A stretch of 59,805 nt of DNA, taken from NCBI RefSeq assembly GCF_000160835.1, contig NZ_GG700732.1, forward strand, positions 678,734-738,538, read 5' to 3'. Both the position numbers and the translations under genes were made by a program. Below, piece by piece: positions 12,690-22,332 of this stretch (its first letter is position 1; the number at the start of each line of letters is the position of its first letter). The stretch is from Limosilactobacillus antri DSM 16041 (GTDB lineage Bacteria > Bacillota > Bacilli > Lactobacillales > Lactobacillaceae). The notes below the pieces were generated by a model, which saw only the letters and a list, made by a program, of their open reading frames with translations, ran no database searches and was not told the origin of the DNA.

Positions 12690-13801
12690 TTTAACGTTCG
12701 CCTCCCCAATAAGAGTGCCCCAAAGCCGCTGACCAGCGGGACAGCCAGTACAATCCCAATCCCGCTGACCAGGCTCTGCACCGTTCCCAGGCTCATGTTC
12801 ATCGCAAAGGTGTAGCCCCAGGAATTTCCATTTTTAATGTAGAGCAGGCTCGAGGTAAAAGTGTCGGCCATAAAAATCAGGAAGAGTACGTTGACCAGCG
12901 GGCCCATGATCGACTTGCCGACGCTACGTCCCGATAAGAAGAGCGTGGTCCGAGAAACTGCCGGGTTGAGCTGCTTTAGTTCAAAGAGGGTCGCAATAAT
13001 GTCGCTGGATTCGTCCATTACCGCCCCCAAGGAGCCCAGCAGAGTTTCCGCCAGAAAGAGCGGCCGGGGAATCTGGGTAACGTACTGCATGGATTCATAG
13101 TAAATCCCCCGCTCATGGGTCCAGTTAAAGACCAGCAGGCTGACCCCTAGGGCAGTAAAGGTCCCAATAATCGTCGCCGCCGCGGTAGCCAGCATTTTCT
13201 TCGTCGGCCCCAAAATCAGCAGGAGGCTGACGACCGTAAAAATAACCGCGAGGGACCCAAAGATCAGCATGACGTGTTCCCCGTTGTTTTTCAAATCGAT
13301 TATGATTGCCAGGATAAAGAGGATGGTATTGACCAGGACGCTAAGCAGGGCCAGGGCTCCCGCACTGCCCATCATCATTAGCAAGAGCAGGCAGACCAGC
13401 CAAAACAGGAAGACGATCACGCCGTCACGTTTGTAGCCCGCCACGTTTGCACTCAGGCGGCCATGCCGGCTTTTGAGCTGGCTTAAAAAGAGCTGGTCGC
13501 CCCGGTGGTAGCGCAGGTCCATCGGCTGCGAGTCGCTGTAAGTGTTGCTTACCGTTAGCTGCTGCCCCCGTGCTGCCGTGTTGAGAAGCCGGACCGTTAG
13601 GCGCTGCTGGTGTTGATGGTCGACATTTTGAAACTGGTCACTGGTCCGGCGAACCGCGCCCGGCTGAACCCGCTCGACCCGGGCAATCGGCCGCTGGTAA
13701 AATTGCTGGTTATGGCTGGTAAAAAACAAGGCTGCCGCCCCCACTAGACTGAGGACCAGCAGCAGGACTAGCCGCCACCGCGACCAGTAGTGCTCTAACA
13801 T
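12686..13801 (-). CDS. YibE/F family membrane protein (first of pair)
   Basis: A polytopic protein of about 371 residues: one N-terminal helix (LVLLLVLSLVGAAALFF), an extracytoplasmic domain of about 100 residues rich in Arg and Gln, then seven or more helices with the YibE/F core (TLLGSLGAVMDESSDIIATLFELKQLNPAVSRTTLFLSGRSVGKSIMGPLVNVLFL). The frame is open to 13819, but the ATG at 13801 has AAGGGG nine bases upstream and is preferred. It overlaps the next yibE/F gene by 4 bp. The pair interrupts the frequent upp-atpB adjacency of lactobacilli. Confidence 0.8.
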   Translation of the reverse strand: MLEHYWSRWRLVLLLVLSLVGAAALFFTSHNQQFYQRPIARVERVQPGAVRRTSDQFQNVDHQHQQRLTVRLLNTAARGQQLTVSNTYSDSQPMDLRYHRGDQLFLSQLKSRHGRLSANVAGYKRDGVIVFLFWLVCLLLLMMMGSAGALALLSVLVNTILFILAIIIDLKNNGEHVMLIFGSLAVIFTVVSLLLILGPTKKMLATAAATIIGTFTALGVSLLVFNWTHERGIYYESMQYVTQIPRPLFLAETLLGSLGAVMDESSDIIATLFELKQLNPAVSRTTLFLSGRSVGKSIMGPLVNVLFLIFMADTFTSSLLYIKNGNSWGYTFAMNMSLGTVQSLVSGIGIVLAVPLVSGFGALLLGRRTLK

Positions 13802-13856
13802 CTTGGGCATCCCCTTCACTTCAAACTAATTGCCATTGTACCCTTTTCTGGATAAT

Positions 13857-13906
13857 AAAAAAGCAGCCGCCCGCAAGTTTTACCTTTTCATAACGGTTGC
13901 TTTTTT
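13857..13906 (-). terminator. Terminator after upp
   Basis: Arms AAAAAAGCAGCC and GGTTGCTTTTTT form a 12-bp stem with one G-U pair around a 26-nt loop, and there is a U-run on both strands. On the minus strand it follows the upp stop by 13 bp. It also separates upp from the yibE/F pair, which therefore needs its own promoter or read-through. Confidence 0.85.
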
Positions 13907-13919
13907 CAAATTGAACGAT

Positions 13920-14555
13920 CTACTTAGTCCCGAAGAGCCGGTCACCGGCGTCCCCTAATCCAGGAACAATGTAGCCATCAGCATTCAGGTGGTCGTCCAG
14001 CCCGGCGGCGTAAATGTCCACGTCAGGGTAGGCTTCGCGAACGGCCTTCACCCCTTCTGGCGCCGCGACCAGGCAGGCAAACTTCATGTTCTTCTCCTGG
14101 CAACCCCGCTTCTTCAGCGCTTCAATCGCCATCATGGCAGAACCACCGGTGGCCAGCATCGGGTCAACGATGAAGAGCTGCCGTTCGGTAATGTCGTTGG
14201 GCAGCTTGACAAAGTACTCGTGCGGCTTCAGCGTCTTTTCGTCCCGGTACATTCCGATAAAGCCAATCTTGGCTGCCGGAATCAGGTCCGTCATTCCGTC
14301 AACCATGCCGAGCCCGGCCCGGAGAATTGGAATAATGGCAACCTTCTTTCCGGCCAGTTCCTTCTTAGTGGTCTTGGCAATTGGCGTCTCCACCTCAACG
14401 TCCTTTAGCGGCATATCCCGCGCCACTTCGTACGCCATTAAGGTTGAAATTTCCTTCACCGTTTCCCGGAAGAATTTTGTTCCGACGTTCTTATCACGAA
14501 TCATCGTCAACTTATGCTGGATCAGCGGGTGATCCATAACTTCAAATTTTCCCAT
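13920..14555 (-). CDS. upp: Uracil phosphoribosyltransferase
   Basis: A 211-residue type I phosphoribosyltransferase that converts uracil and PRPP to UMP in pyrimidine salvage. The PRPP loop is [22 protein letters not shown] (about residue 130). The uracil-binding C-terminus reads [17 protein letters not shown]. The N-terminal [18 protein letters not shown] is typical of the family. It is bounded by terminators on both sides, so it is probably monocistronic. Confidence 0.97.
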   Translation of the reverse strand: MGKFEVMDHPLIQHKLTMIRDKNVGTKFFRETVKEISTLMAYEVARDMPLKDVEVETPIAKTTKKELAGKKVAIIPILRAGLGMVDGMTDLIPAAKIGFIGMYRDEKTLKPHEYFVKLPNDITERQLFIVDPMLATGGSAMMAIEALKKRGCQEKNMKFACLVAAPEGVKAVREAYPDVDIYAAGLDDHLNADGYIVPGLGDAGDRLFGTK

Positions 14556-14592
14556 GCCAAAAACACTCCTTTGAATTTCTCCACTATTTTAC

Positions 14593-14622
14593 CAAAAAAA
14601 ATGAGAAGTTGTTAGCTTCCCA
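14593..14622 (-). terminator. Terminator after sua5
   Basis: On the minus strand TGGGAAG and CTTCTCA pair (7 bp, one G-U) around a 7-nt loop and run directly into eight T residues. It lies 24 bp beyond the sua5 stop and closes the tdk-prfA-prmC-sua5 unit. Confidence 0.8.
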
Positions 14623-14646
14623 CAATATTTTTTCGTGCTTTGCTCA

Positions 14647-15675
14647 TTATTTTACTTGCGCCGGATCAAAGTGAGCCCCACCGGCAGATTTATTAAGCCG
14701 GTTCATGTAGGCCCGGCCCAGGTTCTTTGCGGGAAAGGCCTCAGTGACAATCGCCTTGACGTTAGGCTGGTCATCAAAGCCCCGCAGGCCATCGAACAGA
14801 CGGGCACTGGCGTCTGCTACTCCCGTCCCAAGTGAAAACTGGACCGCGTTCATCGGCAGGGTCAGCTGCTGGAGGATCTGCTCTTCGGCCATCACACCAA
14901 CGTCGAAGGGCTGCTGAGCAATCCAGCGAACAACCGTTGACCAGTCGGTTCCGTCATCAACAATGTAGACCTGAGCACTCGGGGCGTAGTGCTTATACTT
15001 CATCCCCGGTGCCTTGGGCGTTTCGTTTTTGCCAACCTGGTGGTGGTTGAGGTCAATCGACCCGATTACCCCCTCGATGTCCTGCTTGGTGACGGCACCC
15101 GGCCGCAAAATTACCGGAGTTTCCGTCGACATATCCAGCACCGTCGATTCCACCCCGACCCGGGTCGGCCCGTCATCCAGGATCCCGGTAATCTTGCCGT
15201 TTAGGTCATGGTAAACGTGCTGGGCAGTCGTCGGGCTCGGTTTGCCAGAAGTATTAGCAGATGGGCCGACAATCGGCACACCCGCCTTGCCGATTAAATC
15301 AAGGGTTGGCTGGTTATCCGGAAAACGGAAGGCAACCGTCGACAGGCCGCCGGTCACCGTCTTGGAAAGGGCCCCCCGCTTGATTTTTAAAATAATCGTC
15401 AAGGAGCCCGGCCAGAACGCGGCCATTAGTTTGCGGGCCTTTTCCGGAATTTCCGCCGCGTACTGTTCAACCATTGCGACCGAATTGACGTGGACAATCA
15501 GCGGATTATCGCTTGGCCGCCCCTTCGCCAGGTAAACGTTCTTTACCGCCGGCTCATTCGTCGCGTCGGCGCCTAACCCGTAAACCGTCTCCGTGGGAAA
15601 GGCCACTAGCTCGCCCCGTCGGATTGCGGCCGCGGCTTCGTCAATTTGGTTTAGCCGATAAATCTTGGTATTCAT
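14647..15675 (-). CDS. sua5: Threonylcarbamoyl-AMP synthase (Sua5)
   Basis: About 342 residues, with the YrdC domain first (AAAAIRRGELVAFPTETVYGLGADA, KGRPSDNPLIVHV, RFPDNQPTLDLI, GPSANTSGKPSPTTAQHV) and a C-terminal Sua5 domain from about residue 230. It makes threonylcarbamoyl-AMP from Thr, bicarbonate and ATP for the t6A37 modification of ANN-decoding tRNAs. The frame opens at 15711, but the ATG at 15675 follows AGGAGG (12 nt spacing) and lies 5 bp after the prmC stop, so this start is chosen. The length matches two-domain Sua5, not the short YrdC. Confidence 0.92.
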   Translation of the reverse strand: MNTKIYRLNQIDEAAAAIRRGELVAFPTETVYGLGADATNEPAVKNVYLAKGRPSDNPLIVHVNSVAMVEQYAAEIPEKARKLMAAFWPGSLTIILKIKRGALSKTVTGGLSTVAFRFPDNQPTLDLIGKAGVPIVGPSANTSGKPSPTTAQHVYHDLNGKITGILDDGPTRVGVESTVLDMSTETPVILRPGAVTKQDIEGVIGSIDLNHHQVGKNETPKAPGMKYKHYAPSAQVYIVDDGTDWSTVVRWIAQQPFDVGVMAEEQILQQLTLPMNAVQFSLGTGVADASARLFDGLRGFDDQPNVKAIVTEAFPAKNLGRAYMNRLNKSAGGAHFDPAQVK

Positions 15676-15680
15676 TCTTG

Positions 15681-16553
15681 CTAATTTCCTCCTGTGCCAG
15701 AAAAATCCCATGCGTGTATCATCCTCATTTTGCCAGCCACGTCATGGCGGACCGCCATCCGGGCTTGTTGATCACACCGCTTTAACAGTGCCTGAATGCT
15801 TTGTTCCTGGTCATACCCCGTTTCGCCAAAGAGCTGACCGCTTGGTCTCAGGTGCCGGCCGGCCTGTTCAAAGAGGCGGTGGTAAAAGCCCAGACCGTGT
15901 TCATCAGCGAAGAGCGCAACCCGCGGTTCGTTCTCCAAGACTGCCTGATCCATCAGCGCCGTAGCGGCCGGATCAATGTAGGGCGGGTTGGTTACAATCA
16001 CATCGTAGCGCTGGTCCGCCAGGTTGGCAAACAGGTCGCTCTCTACTAGCGGCAACGCCAGCTGGTGCCGCTGGGCATTTTCCCGGGCCACTGCCAGGGC
16101 GGCCGGAGAAATATCGCTCAGCGTTACCGACCAGCAGGGCCGTTCTAAGGCCAGCGTAATCCCAATTACCCCACTGCCGGTCCCCAAGTCCAGCACGCGC
16201 AGCTCACGGTCCGCTGGCAGAGCGGCGAGCACCCATTCAACCAGCTCGGCCGTCTCGGCCTCTGGTACCAAGACCGCAGGGGTCACCTTAAACTGGCGGC
16301 CGTAAAAGCTCGTTTGCCCAACAATGTACTGGGCGGGAACGTGGTTGAGCAGCTGGGCGACCGCCCGTTGAAACCAGGTAATTTCGTCTGCCGGCATCTG
16401 CTCCCGGTTATGGAGGAGTAAATGGGTTGTATCCCAGTCGTGGCGCTGTTCTAACAAAAACTGCGGCGCGCTGGGGTCGACATCGCTTGCTACAAGCTGT
16501 CCAGCCGCCCAGCGCTGGGCCGCAAAGTAGGTCCAGGCCTGGCGGCTACTCAT
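15681..16553 (-). CDS. prmC: Release factor glutamine methyltransferase
   Basis: About 290 residues. An N-terminal helical domain is followed by a class I SAM methyltransferase fold: motif [18 protein letters not shown] and the catalytic NPPYI motif ([12 protein letters not shown], about residue 180). It methylates the GGQ glutamine of RF1 and RF2. The chosen ATG at 16553 overlaps the prfA stop by 8 bp; the upstream extension of the frame to 16592 lies inside prfA. Coupling with its substrate gene prfA is the usual arrangement. Confidence 0.94.
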   Translation of the reverse strand: MSSRQAWTYFAAQRWAAGQLVASDVDPSAPQFLLEQRHDWDTTHLLLHNREQMPADEITWFQRAVAQLLNHVPAQYIVGQTSFYGRQFKVTPAVLVPEAETAELVEWVLAALPADRELRVLDLGTGSGVIGITLALERPCWSVTLSDISPAALAVARENAQRHQLALPLVESDLFANLADQRYDVIVTNPPYIDPAATALMDQAVLENEPRVALFADEHGLGFYHRLFEQAGRHLRPSGQLFGETGYDQEQSIQALLKRCDQQARMAVRHDVAGKMRMIHAWDFSGTGGN

Positions 16554-17634
16554 TGCGCAGCTGCTCCAGCTTTTCGGTCTGGTCCGCCACAATTAGGGCC
16601 TCGATGATCTCATCAAGTTCTCCGGACATGATCTTGTCCAGCTTGTTTAAGGTCAGGCCAATCCGGTGGTCGGTGACCCGGTTTTGCGGGTAGTTGTAAG
16701 TCCGGATCCGTTCAGAACGGTCCCCCGTCCCGATGGCGTTCTTCCGCTTTTTATCGTAGGCGTTTTGTTCCTTTTGCTGGTAGTAATCATAGACCCGTGA
16801 CTTCAGGATCCGCATCGCTTTGGCCCGGTTTTGCTGCTGGGACCGTTCGTCTTGCATTGCCACCACGATCCCGGTCGGCAGGTGGGTCATCCGAACCGCC
16901 GATGAGGTCTTGTTGACGTGCTGACCACCGGCACCACTAGACCGGTAGACGTCAACCCGGATGTCCTTGGGGTCGATGTCAACGTCGACGTCCTCGGCTT
17001 CTGGCATTACCCCCACGGTTGCGGTGGAAGTGTGGACCCGGCCCGCGGATTCAGTTACCGGTACCCGCTGAACCCGGTGGGCACCGTTTTCAAACTTGAG
17101 CTTGGAGTAGACGTTAGTTCCCGTAATCATCAGGGCAATTTCCTTGAAGCCACCGACTTCGGTTTCGCTCTTGTCGACCACTTCAACCTTCCAACCCTGC
17201 TTTTCCGCGTAGTGAAGGTACATATTATAGAGGTCGGCTGCGAAGAGGCTGGCTTCATCCCCACCGGCGGCGCCGCGGATTTCCATAATGATGTTCTTGT
17301 CGTCATTGGGGTCCTTGGGGATCAACAGGACTTCCAGTTCCTTTTCCAACTGTTCCTGACGCTCCTTGGACTCCGCCAGTTCATCCTTGGTCATCGCCGC
17401 CAGGTCGGGATCGTCGGTTTCCCGCAGCATTTCCTCGTCATCCTTGATGGTTTGGGTGACCTGCTTGTACTCGTTGTACTTTTCAACCGTTTCCCGCAAG
17501 CTCCCCTCTTCCTTCGATAGCTTCATAAAGCGCTGGGAATCCGCGATTACCTCCGGGTCGCTGATCAGTTCGTTCAATTCGTCGTACCGGTCAGCAACCG
17601 CCTGAAGTTTGTCGAAGATTTCTGAAATTTCCAT
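16546..17634 (-). CDS. prfA: Peptide chain release factor 1
   Basis: A 362-residue class I release factor. The GGQ motif lies in [22 protein letters not shown] (about residue 235), and the RF1-type tripeptide region for UAA/UAG recognition is present near THLPTGI. It is followed by [14 protein letters not shown] and the C-terminal [12 protein letters not shown]. All domains are complete. It is 3 bp downstream of tdk and overlaps prmC. Confidence 0.97.
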   Translation of the reverse strand: MEISEIFDKLQAVADRYDELNELISDPEVIADSQRFMKLSKEEGSLRETVEKYNEYKQVTQTIKDDEEMLRETDDPDLAAMTKDELAESKERQEQLEKELEVLLIPKDPNDDKNIIMEIRGAAGGDEASLFAADLYNMYLHYAEKQGWKVEVVDKSETEVGGFKEIALMITGTNVYSKLKFENGAHRVQRVPVTESAGRVHTSTATVGVMPEAEDVDVDIDPKDIRVDVYRSSGAGGQHVNKTSSAVRMTHLPTGIVVAMQDERSQQQNRAKAMRILKSRVYDYYQQKEQNAYDKKRKNAIGTGDRSERIRTYNYPQNRVTDHRIGLTLNKLDKIMSGELDEIIEALIVADQTEKLEQLRNE

Positions 17635-17637
17635 TAA

Positions 17638-18225
17638 TTAGTCCTCCTCTTTCTTTGCTAGTTGTGGGTGAAAGTAATGCTTGCGGCAGACCGGGTAGTA
17701 CGACTCGTTGCCGCCAATCTGGACCTGCTCCCCCTCGTAAACCGGCTGGCCATCGTGAATCCGCAGGTTCATCGTCGCCTTGTGCGGACAGAACCAGCAG
17801 ATGGTCTTCATTTCCTCAATCTTATCGGCGTAAATCAGCAGGTACTTGGCCCCCTCAAAGAGCTCGTTGCGGAAATCATTCTTGAGGCCAAACGCCATTA
17901 CGGGAATGTCCAGCTCGTCGACAATCTTGATTAGCTGCAAAATATGTTCTTTTTTCAAGAACTGTGCTTCGTCGATCAGCACGCAGTAGACCTGGTGGTC
18001 GATATTCTTAACGTAATCATAAATATTCGTATCGTCCATCACCGGCTGGACCCGCCGTTTAAGGCCGATCCGGCTCGCGATTACCCCTTGCCCAGAGCGG
18101 TTATCAACCCCGCTGGTCATCAAAACGACCGGCTTGCCCTGTTCCTCATAGTTATGGGCAACCTTGAGGATGTCAATGGACTTCCCCGAATTCATTGCAC
18201 CGTATTTAAAAAATAGCTGTGCCAC
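17638..18225 (-). CDS. tdk: Thymidine kinase
   Basis: A 195-residue type II thymidine kinase. The P-loop reads YGAMNSGKS (residues 9-17), the Walker B/catalytic region is [15 protein letters not shown], and zinc ligands are in [12 protein letters not shown] and [10 protein letters not shown]. It phosphorylates thymidine in salvage. It is the first gene of the tdk-prfA-prmC-sua5 unit and is divergent from murT. Confidence 0.96.
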   Translation of the reverse strand: MAQLFFKYGAMNSGKSIDILKVAHNYEEQGKPVVLMTSGVDNRSGQGVIASRIGLKRRVQPVMDDTNIYDYVKNIDHQVYCVLIDEAQFLKKEHILQLIKIVDELDIPVMAFGLKNDFRNELFEGAKYLLIYADKIEEMKTICWFCPHKATMNLRIHDGQPVYEGEQVQIGGNESYYPVCRKHYFHPQLAKKEED

Positions 18226-18308
18226 GTCTGCTTGCTCCTTTTTTGCATAGTAATTTCATTATATCTGAAAGAGCGGGGCTTTTAAATACTTCCCCTATCC
18301 CGGGCCCC

Positions 18309-18353
18309 ATTCTAACCTAATCACTTTTATTTTTCGAACAATAAGGTTAGAAT
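18309..18353. promoter_or_regulatory. Inverted repeat between tdk and murT
   Basis: Perfect 10-bp arms ATTCTAACCT (18309-18318) and AGGTTAGAAT (18344-18353), separated by 25 AT-rich bases, lie midway in the 171-bp divergent tdk/murT region. It could be an operator serving both promoters or a hairpin in one leader. There is no U-run at the end, so it is not a terminator. Confidence 0.55.
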
Positions 18354-18396
18354 AAATAATCATTATTTCCTTTGGGGGTAGGAAGGAGCTAATCTA

Positions 18397-19734
18397 ATGT
18401 CTATTCGTAGTACGATTGCGGAACGGGTTGGCCGGTCCAGCTACTGGTTTTTGCACCACTTCCGCAACGGGGGCAGCTCGCTGCCCGGTCAACTGACCTT
18501 ACTGATTGATCCCCATATTTTACGCAGCTTCAGCGAACGATACGACCTGGTGATCGTCACCGGGACAAACGGCAAAACACTCACCACGGCCCTGAGCACC
18601 CGGGTCTTGCGGACCAAGTATGAACAGGTGCTGACTAATTCGACCGGTTCCAACATGGAGCAGGGCATCGTGACCACCTTTATCACGGCGCCCCGGCCCC
18701 ACCAAAAGGGGCTCGCCGTCTTAGAAGTGGACGAAGCCAACGTGATTAAGGTGACCCAGTTTATCAAGCCGGCCGCCTTTGTCTTCACCAACATCTTCCG
18801 CGACCAAATGGATCGTTACGGGGAAATCTATACCACTTACGATAAAATCCTGGCGGGCGTTCGTCGCGCTCCGCAAGCGACCGTGATTGCCAACGGCGAT
18901 GAACAAATTTTCCACAGTCAGGATTTGCCGAACCCGGTTGTCTACTATGGCTTCGCCCATGAACACCGGGAGGCCTTTGACGCCCCGGCCAATACTGACG
19001 GGCTGCTCTGTCCAAAGTGCCAGCACATCCTCCGCTACCACCTGCGAACCTATGCCGGTCTGGGCGATTACTTCTGCCCCCACTGTGGTTTTCACCGGCC
19101 GAAGCTGACCTACGCAGTGACAAAGCTGGATGAGTTGACCCCCACCAAATCAACCTTTGAAATTGATGGGCACGAATACACCATCAACGTCGGCGGCCTT
19201 TACAACATTTATAACGCCCTGGCGGCCTATGCCGTCGGCCGCCAATTTGGCGTCAGTCCGGAACAGATCCGGACGGCCTTTGAAAGTGACGAGCGGGTCT
19301 TCGGCCGGCAAGAAGTGATCAACGTCGCCGGTAAGGAGGTCACCCTGATTTTGGTTAAAAATCCGGTCGGGCTTAATCAGGTCCTGAACATGATTGCTAC
19401 CGACCAAGAGCCGTTTAGCCTCGGCTTCCTGCTCAACGCTAATTATGCGGATGGGATTGACACCAGTTGGATCTGGGACGGCAACTTTGAGCAGTTTGCC
19501 CAAGCAGACGTCCGCCAGTACCTCGTCGGCGGCGAACGCTACCGGGACATCCGGACCCGCCTGGAGATGGCCGGGGTGGATAAACTCTGGGAAGAACCGA
19601 ACCTGGGCCAAGTAATCCAAAAGATCAAGGAACTGCCGACCAAGCGGGTCTACCTCCTGGCAACCTATACGGCGGTGCTCCAGCTACGCAAACTGTTAGC
19701 CGAGCAAAAGTACATCAAAGGAGGAATGGACTAA
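18397..19734 (+). CDS. murT: Lipid II isoglutaminyl synthase subunit MurT
   Basis: A 445-residue Mur-ligase-like protein. The ATP-binding motif is [11 protein letters not shown] (about residue 53). A zinc ribbon inserted in the central domain shows CPKCQ (about 206) and CPHCG (about 229), characteristic of MurT. The C-terminal domain is DUF1727-like ([16 protein letters not shown]). With GatD it amidates the D-Glu alpha-carboxyl of lipid II to D-iso-Gln, required for cross-linking in many Gram-positives. The ATG has GGAAGGAG upstream. Its stop overlaps the GatD start by 1 nt. Confidence 0.95.
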   Translation: MSIRSTIAERVGRSSYWFLHHFRNGGSSLPGQLTLLIDPHILRSFSERYDLVIVTGTNGKTLTTALSTRVLRTKYEQVLTNSTGSNMEQGIVTTFITAPRPHQKGLAVLEVDEANVIKVTQFIKPAAFVFTNIFRDQMDRYGEIYTTYDKILAGVRRAPQATVIANGDEQIFHSQDLPNPVVYYGFAHEHREAFDAPANTDGLLCPKCQHILRYHLRTYAGLGDYFCPHCGFHRPKLTYAVTKLDELTPTKSTFEIDGHEYTINVGGLYNIYNALAAYAVGRQFGVSPEQIRTAFESDERVFGRQEVINVAGKEVTLILVKNPVGLNQVLNMIATDQEPFSLGFLLNANYADGIDTSWIWDGNFEQFAQADVRQYLVGGERYRDIRTRLEMAGVDKLWEEPNLGQVIQKIKELPTKRVYLLATYTAVLQLRKLLAEQKYIKGGMD

Positions 19735-20441
19735 TGGCAAAGTACCACTTGCGTCTCGCCCACCTTTACGGCAACTTGCTAAACACATACAGCGACGTGG
19801 GCAACATCATTGCTTTACGCTACTATGCCCAGCAGATGGATGCCGACATCGCCGTCGAGGTCATCAGTATCGACGATGATTTCGCCCCCGACCGCTTTGA
19901 CATCGCCCTGTTCGGCGGCGGGCAGGACTATGAGCAGTTCGTAGTTGCCAAGGACCTTCCCCAAAAACGGGCGGCAATCAAGAAGTTCATCGATGATAAC
20001 AAGCCCCTCCTGGCCATTTGCGGTGGCTACCAATTGCTGGGCCACTACTACATCGGTGCTAACGGCGAAAAGATCCAGGGCTTGGGCCTGCTGGACCACT
20101 ATACCCTGAGCCAGGACCACCACCGCTTCATCGGCAACATTACCATTAAAAATGAGGAAAATGGCCAGGAATACCACGGCTTTGAAAACCACAACGGCCG
20201 AACCTTTCTTGGCAAGGGGGAACGACCGTTGGGGACCGTGGTATCCGGCAATGGCAATAACGGCGAGGACGGTACGGAAGGGGCAATTTACAAGGAAGTC
20301 TACTGTTCATACTTCCACGGACCGATTCTGACCCGGAACGGCGAGATCGCCAAGCACCTCCTGCTGACGGCCCTGCACAATAAGTATCCAGAAGCAGACT
20401 TGACAGCCGCTGAATCTTTGCAAATCAAACCTACATTTTAA
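19734..20441 (+). CDS. gatD: Lipid II isoglutaminyl synthase, glutaminase subunit GatD
   Basis: A 235-residue CobB/CobQ-like class I glutamine amidotransferase. The nucleophile lies in [15 protein letters not shown] (cysteine about residue 94) and the catalytic histidine is in CSYFHGPIL near residue 190. It releases ammonia from glutamine for MurT. Its start codon overlaps the murT stop (TAATG), giving strict coupling. A terminator follows. Confidence 0.95.
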   Translation: MAKYHLRLAHLYGNLLNTYSDVGNIIALRYYAQQMDADIAVEVISIDDDFAPDRFDIALFGGGQDYEQFVVAKDLPQKRAAIKKFIDDNKPLLAICGGYQLLGHYYIGANGEKIQGLGLLDHYTLSQDHHRFIGNITIKNEENGQEYHGFENHNGRTFLGKGERPLGTVVSGNGNNGEDGTEGAIYKEVYCSYFHGPILTRNGEIAKHLLLTALHNKYPEADLTAAESLQIKPTF

Positions 20442-20447
20442 ACTATT

Positions 20448-20480
20448 AAACGGCTCCGAGAGCAATTCTCAGGGCCGTTT
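20448..20480. terminator. Bidirectional terminator between gatD and argR
   Basis: Arms AAACGGCTC-GAGA and TCTC-GGGCCGTTT form a stem with small internal mismatches, followed by TTTTTATT on the plus strand. It lies between the convergent gatD and argR stops and probably serves both. Confidence 0.75.
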
Positions 20481-20483
20481 TTA

Positions 20484-20945
20484 TTAGCCATTCATATGGT
20501 CCATGATCAACTGGTAAACCTTCTGCGCGTCTTCCGGGGTCTTACTGATTAGGATCAGCGTATCATTCCCCGCCAGCGTCCCAATCACCTCCGGCACGTC
20601 CAGCTCATCAAACATCCCCGCGAGGATTGTCGCATAGCTGGAGTTCAGTTCCGTCTTAACCACGTTGATAAATTGAACCGTTTCAATCGTCCGGACGTTA
20701 TTACGAATACCTAGGTACAGGCGGTCGTAGTTATGTGCCGGGTCCTTTTGCAGCTGGACGTAGTAGGTATGACCATTGGCATCGCTGGATTTGACGATGT
20801 TGAGGGTGTGAATATCACGTGAAATCGTCGCCTGGGTGGTTTCAATCCCGGCATCGGTGAGCAGCTGCAGCAGCTCATCCTGGGTTTCAATTTTTCTTTC
20901 ATTAACTAACTGGGCAATAAAGCGCCGGCGCTCTTTGCGGTCCAT
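20484..20945 (-). CDS. argR: ArgR/AhrC family transcriptional regulator
   Basis: A 153-residue arginine repressor. The N-terminal winged helix contains QDELLQLLTDAGIETTQATISRDIHTLNIVK, with the usual SRD recognition segment, and the C-terminal oligomerisation/arginine-binding domain holds VIGTLAGNDTLILISKTPEDAQKV. The GTxAGxDT arginine-pocket pattern is intact. No arg genes are in the window; lactobacilli often carry several ArgR paralogues. It is convergent with gatD. Confidence 0.9.
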   Translation of the reverse strand: MDRKERRRFIAQLVNERKIETQDELLQLLTDAGIETTQATISRDIHTLNIVKSSDANGHTYYVQLQKDPAHNYDRLYLGIRNNVRTIETVQFINVVKTELNSSYATILAGMFDELDVPEVIGTLAGNDTLILISKTPEDAQKVYQLIMDHMNG

Positions 20946-21092
20946 CTCGGCTCCCCCTCCTTGGCTCTAGCAAATTTTATTCACATTCGAGATAATTTAT
21001 TAAATATCATAAACGCTTTGCAAATGCTTGTCAACGGCCAAGCTCTCCTTAAATAGCGGGCTAGCTGGTCCCTAGCCAGTAGTGAATAAAAA

Positions 21093-22115
21093 TTAAGCCA
21101 ATTGCATTTCTGCTAAGTAGGTGGCAAAGAGCTGGTCGCGCCGGTCCAGGTAGGCCTGATTGCGGGCGGTCGGGTGTACCCGATTGGTTAGAACAATCAT
21201 TCCCTGGTCAGTCTGCCGGTCCAGAATCAGCCAAGTTCCCGTAAAGCCGGTGTGGCTAATCAGCAGGTGGTGATCAGCCGCGTGAGAATGAAGGAGTTTC
21301 CAGCCGAAGGAACGGCTGTGTGGCCCAGGAATCAGCGTTTGGTCACGGAAGAAGCTGGCCACCGTTTCGGGGGTCAACAGCCCGGCCAGGTTGCTTTCAA
21401 TCAGGGCACGGCTGAATTGCTCCAGATCCGTCATGGTTGCGAACAGGCCGGCGCAGCCACAATGCTTACCTAAAATAAAGGCTTTCGGGTCATGGACGCT
21501 ACCACGGATCAGTCCCCGGCCAGCCTGAATTTCGGTGGGAACACACCGGCTAGCCAGCGGCTGAAAGGTTGCCCCCGTCAGCTTCAGCGGACGGAGGACC
21601 CGTTCCGTAATCACCGTTTGGACCGCCTGGTGGCAAACCGCCTCAATAATCCAGCCAAGGTATAGAAAGTTAACGTCAGCGTAGCGAATCTGCCGGTTAA
21701 AAGAACTGTCTACCCGCTGCTGGCTGAGAAAGGCCTGCTTCAACTCCTGCGGCCCCAACTGGTCGCGGTGCGGGATATAGCCGCTGATCCCGGAAGTATG
21801 GGTCAGGAGGTGGCGAATGGTTGGCCGCTGGTCGCTAAACTGGGGCAAGTATTTTTGCACCGGGTCATCCAGGGCTAACTGGCCAGTTTGGACCAGCATC
21901 ATAATGACCGGCACCGTCCCGACCACCTTAGTGAGGGAGGCCAAGTCATACTGCATGGCTGGCGTCAATACTTCTGGCATGGGCCGCGTTTGGGCGAACC
22001 CCCTGGTCTCACGAATTCTTTCTTGTCCCCGAAAAATTAGGTAGTTGATTCCTGGAACAATTCCGTCATCAGCCAGTGCGTTTAACTGGGCAACCGTTTT
22101 GGTAAAACGTTTCAT
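21093..22115 (-). CDS. Serine hydrolase, beta-lactamase class C / PBP4*-like
   Basis: About 340 residues of the Beta-lactamase (Pfam-type class C) fold. The nucleophile motif SLTK is in MQYDLASLTKVVGTV (about residue 68) and the YxN-like motif is YADVNFLYLGWII (about 148). The late HTGFTG segment (about 287) replaces KTG. There is no signal peptide or membrane anchor, so it is probably a cytoplasmic esterase or peptidase rather than a resistance enzyme. The ATG at 22115 has AAGGGA seven bases upstream; an in-frame TTG just before it is less likely. Downstream, 20946-21092 holds no gene. Confidence 0.8.
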   Translation of the reverse strand: MKRFTKTVAQLNALADDGIVPGINYLIFRGQERIRETRGFAQTRPMPEVLTPAMQYDLASLTKVVGTVPVIMMLVQTGQLALDDPVQKYLPQFSDQRPTIRHLLTHTSGISGYIPHRDQLGPQELKQAFLSQQRVDSSFNRQIRYADVNFLYLGWIIEAVCHQAVQTVITERVLRPLKLTGATFQPLASRCVPTEIQAGRGLIRGSVHDPKAFILGKHCGCAGLFATMTDLEQFSRALIESNLAGLLTPETVASFFRDQTLIPGPHSRSFGWKLLHSHAADHHLLISHTGFTGTWLILDRQTDQGMIVLTNRVHPTARNQAYLDRRDQLFATYLAEMQLA

Positions 22116-22204
22116 CAATTATTCCCTTCTAAAAATAGGAAGCTGGGAGAAAACGGTTTTTTCTCGCTAGCCTTTTGCTAGTTCTTAACTATTACAAAGA
22201 TAAC

Positions 22205-22315
22205 GTGGAAAATAACCACAAGGCTAGTGTCTAACTACGAACGCTAGCCGGCCCGTACCGTGCCAACTATCGTCCTAGGTTAGCCATACGCCTTGTCGAG
22301 GAGGTTATTTCCCAC
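22205..22315. other. Strong intergenic inverted-repeat structure
   Basis: Outer arms GTGGAAAATAACC (22205-22217) and GGTTATTTCCCAC (22303-22315) pair over 13 bp with one wobble. They are followed inward by ACAAGGC (22218-22224) and GCCTTGT (22290-22296). The 65-nt interior holds GGCTAG and CTAGCC (22222-22227, 22243-22248), which can pair locally and compete with the stem. It lies in the 217-bp gap between the ABC exporter and the serine hydrolase, both minus strand. It could be a structured RNA, a processed leader or a dispersed element. There is no ORF. Confidence 0.55.
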
Positions 22316-22332
22316 TCTCTATCTTCTTTTTA

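Noticed and set aside
21040..21090. GGCTAG...CTAGCC inverted repeat downstream of the serine hydrolase
   Set aside because: Only six base pairs and no T-run; too weak to annotate as a terminator.
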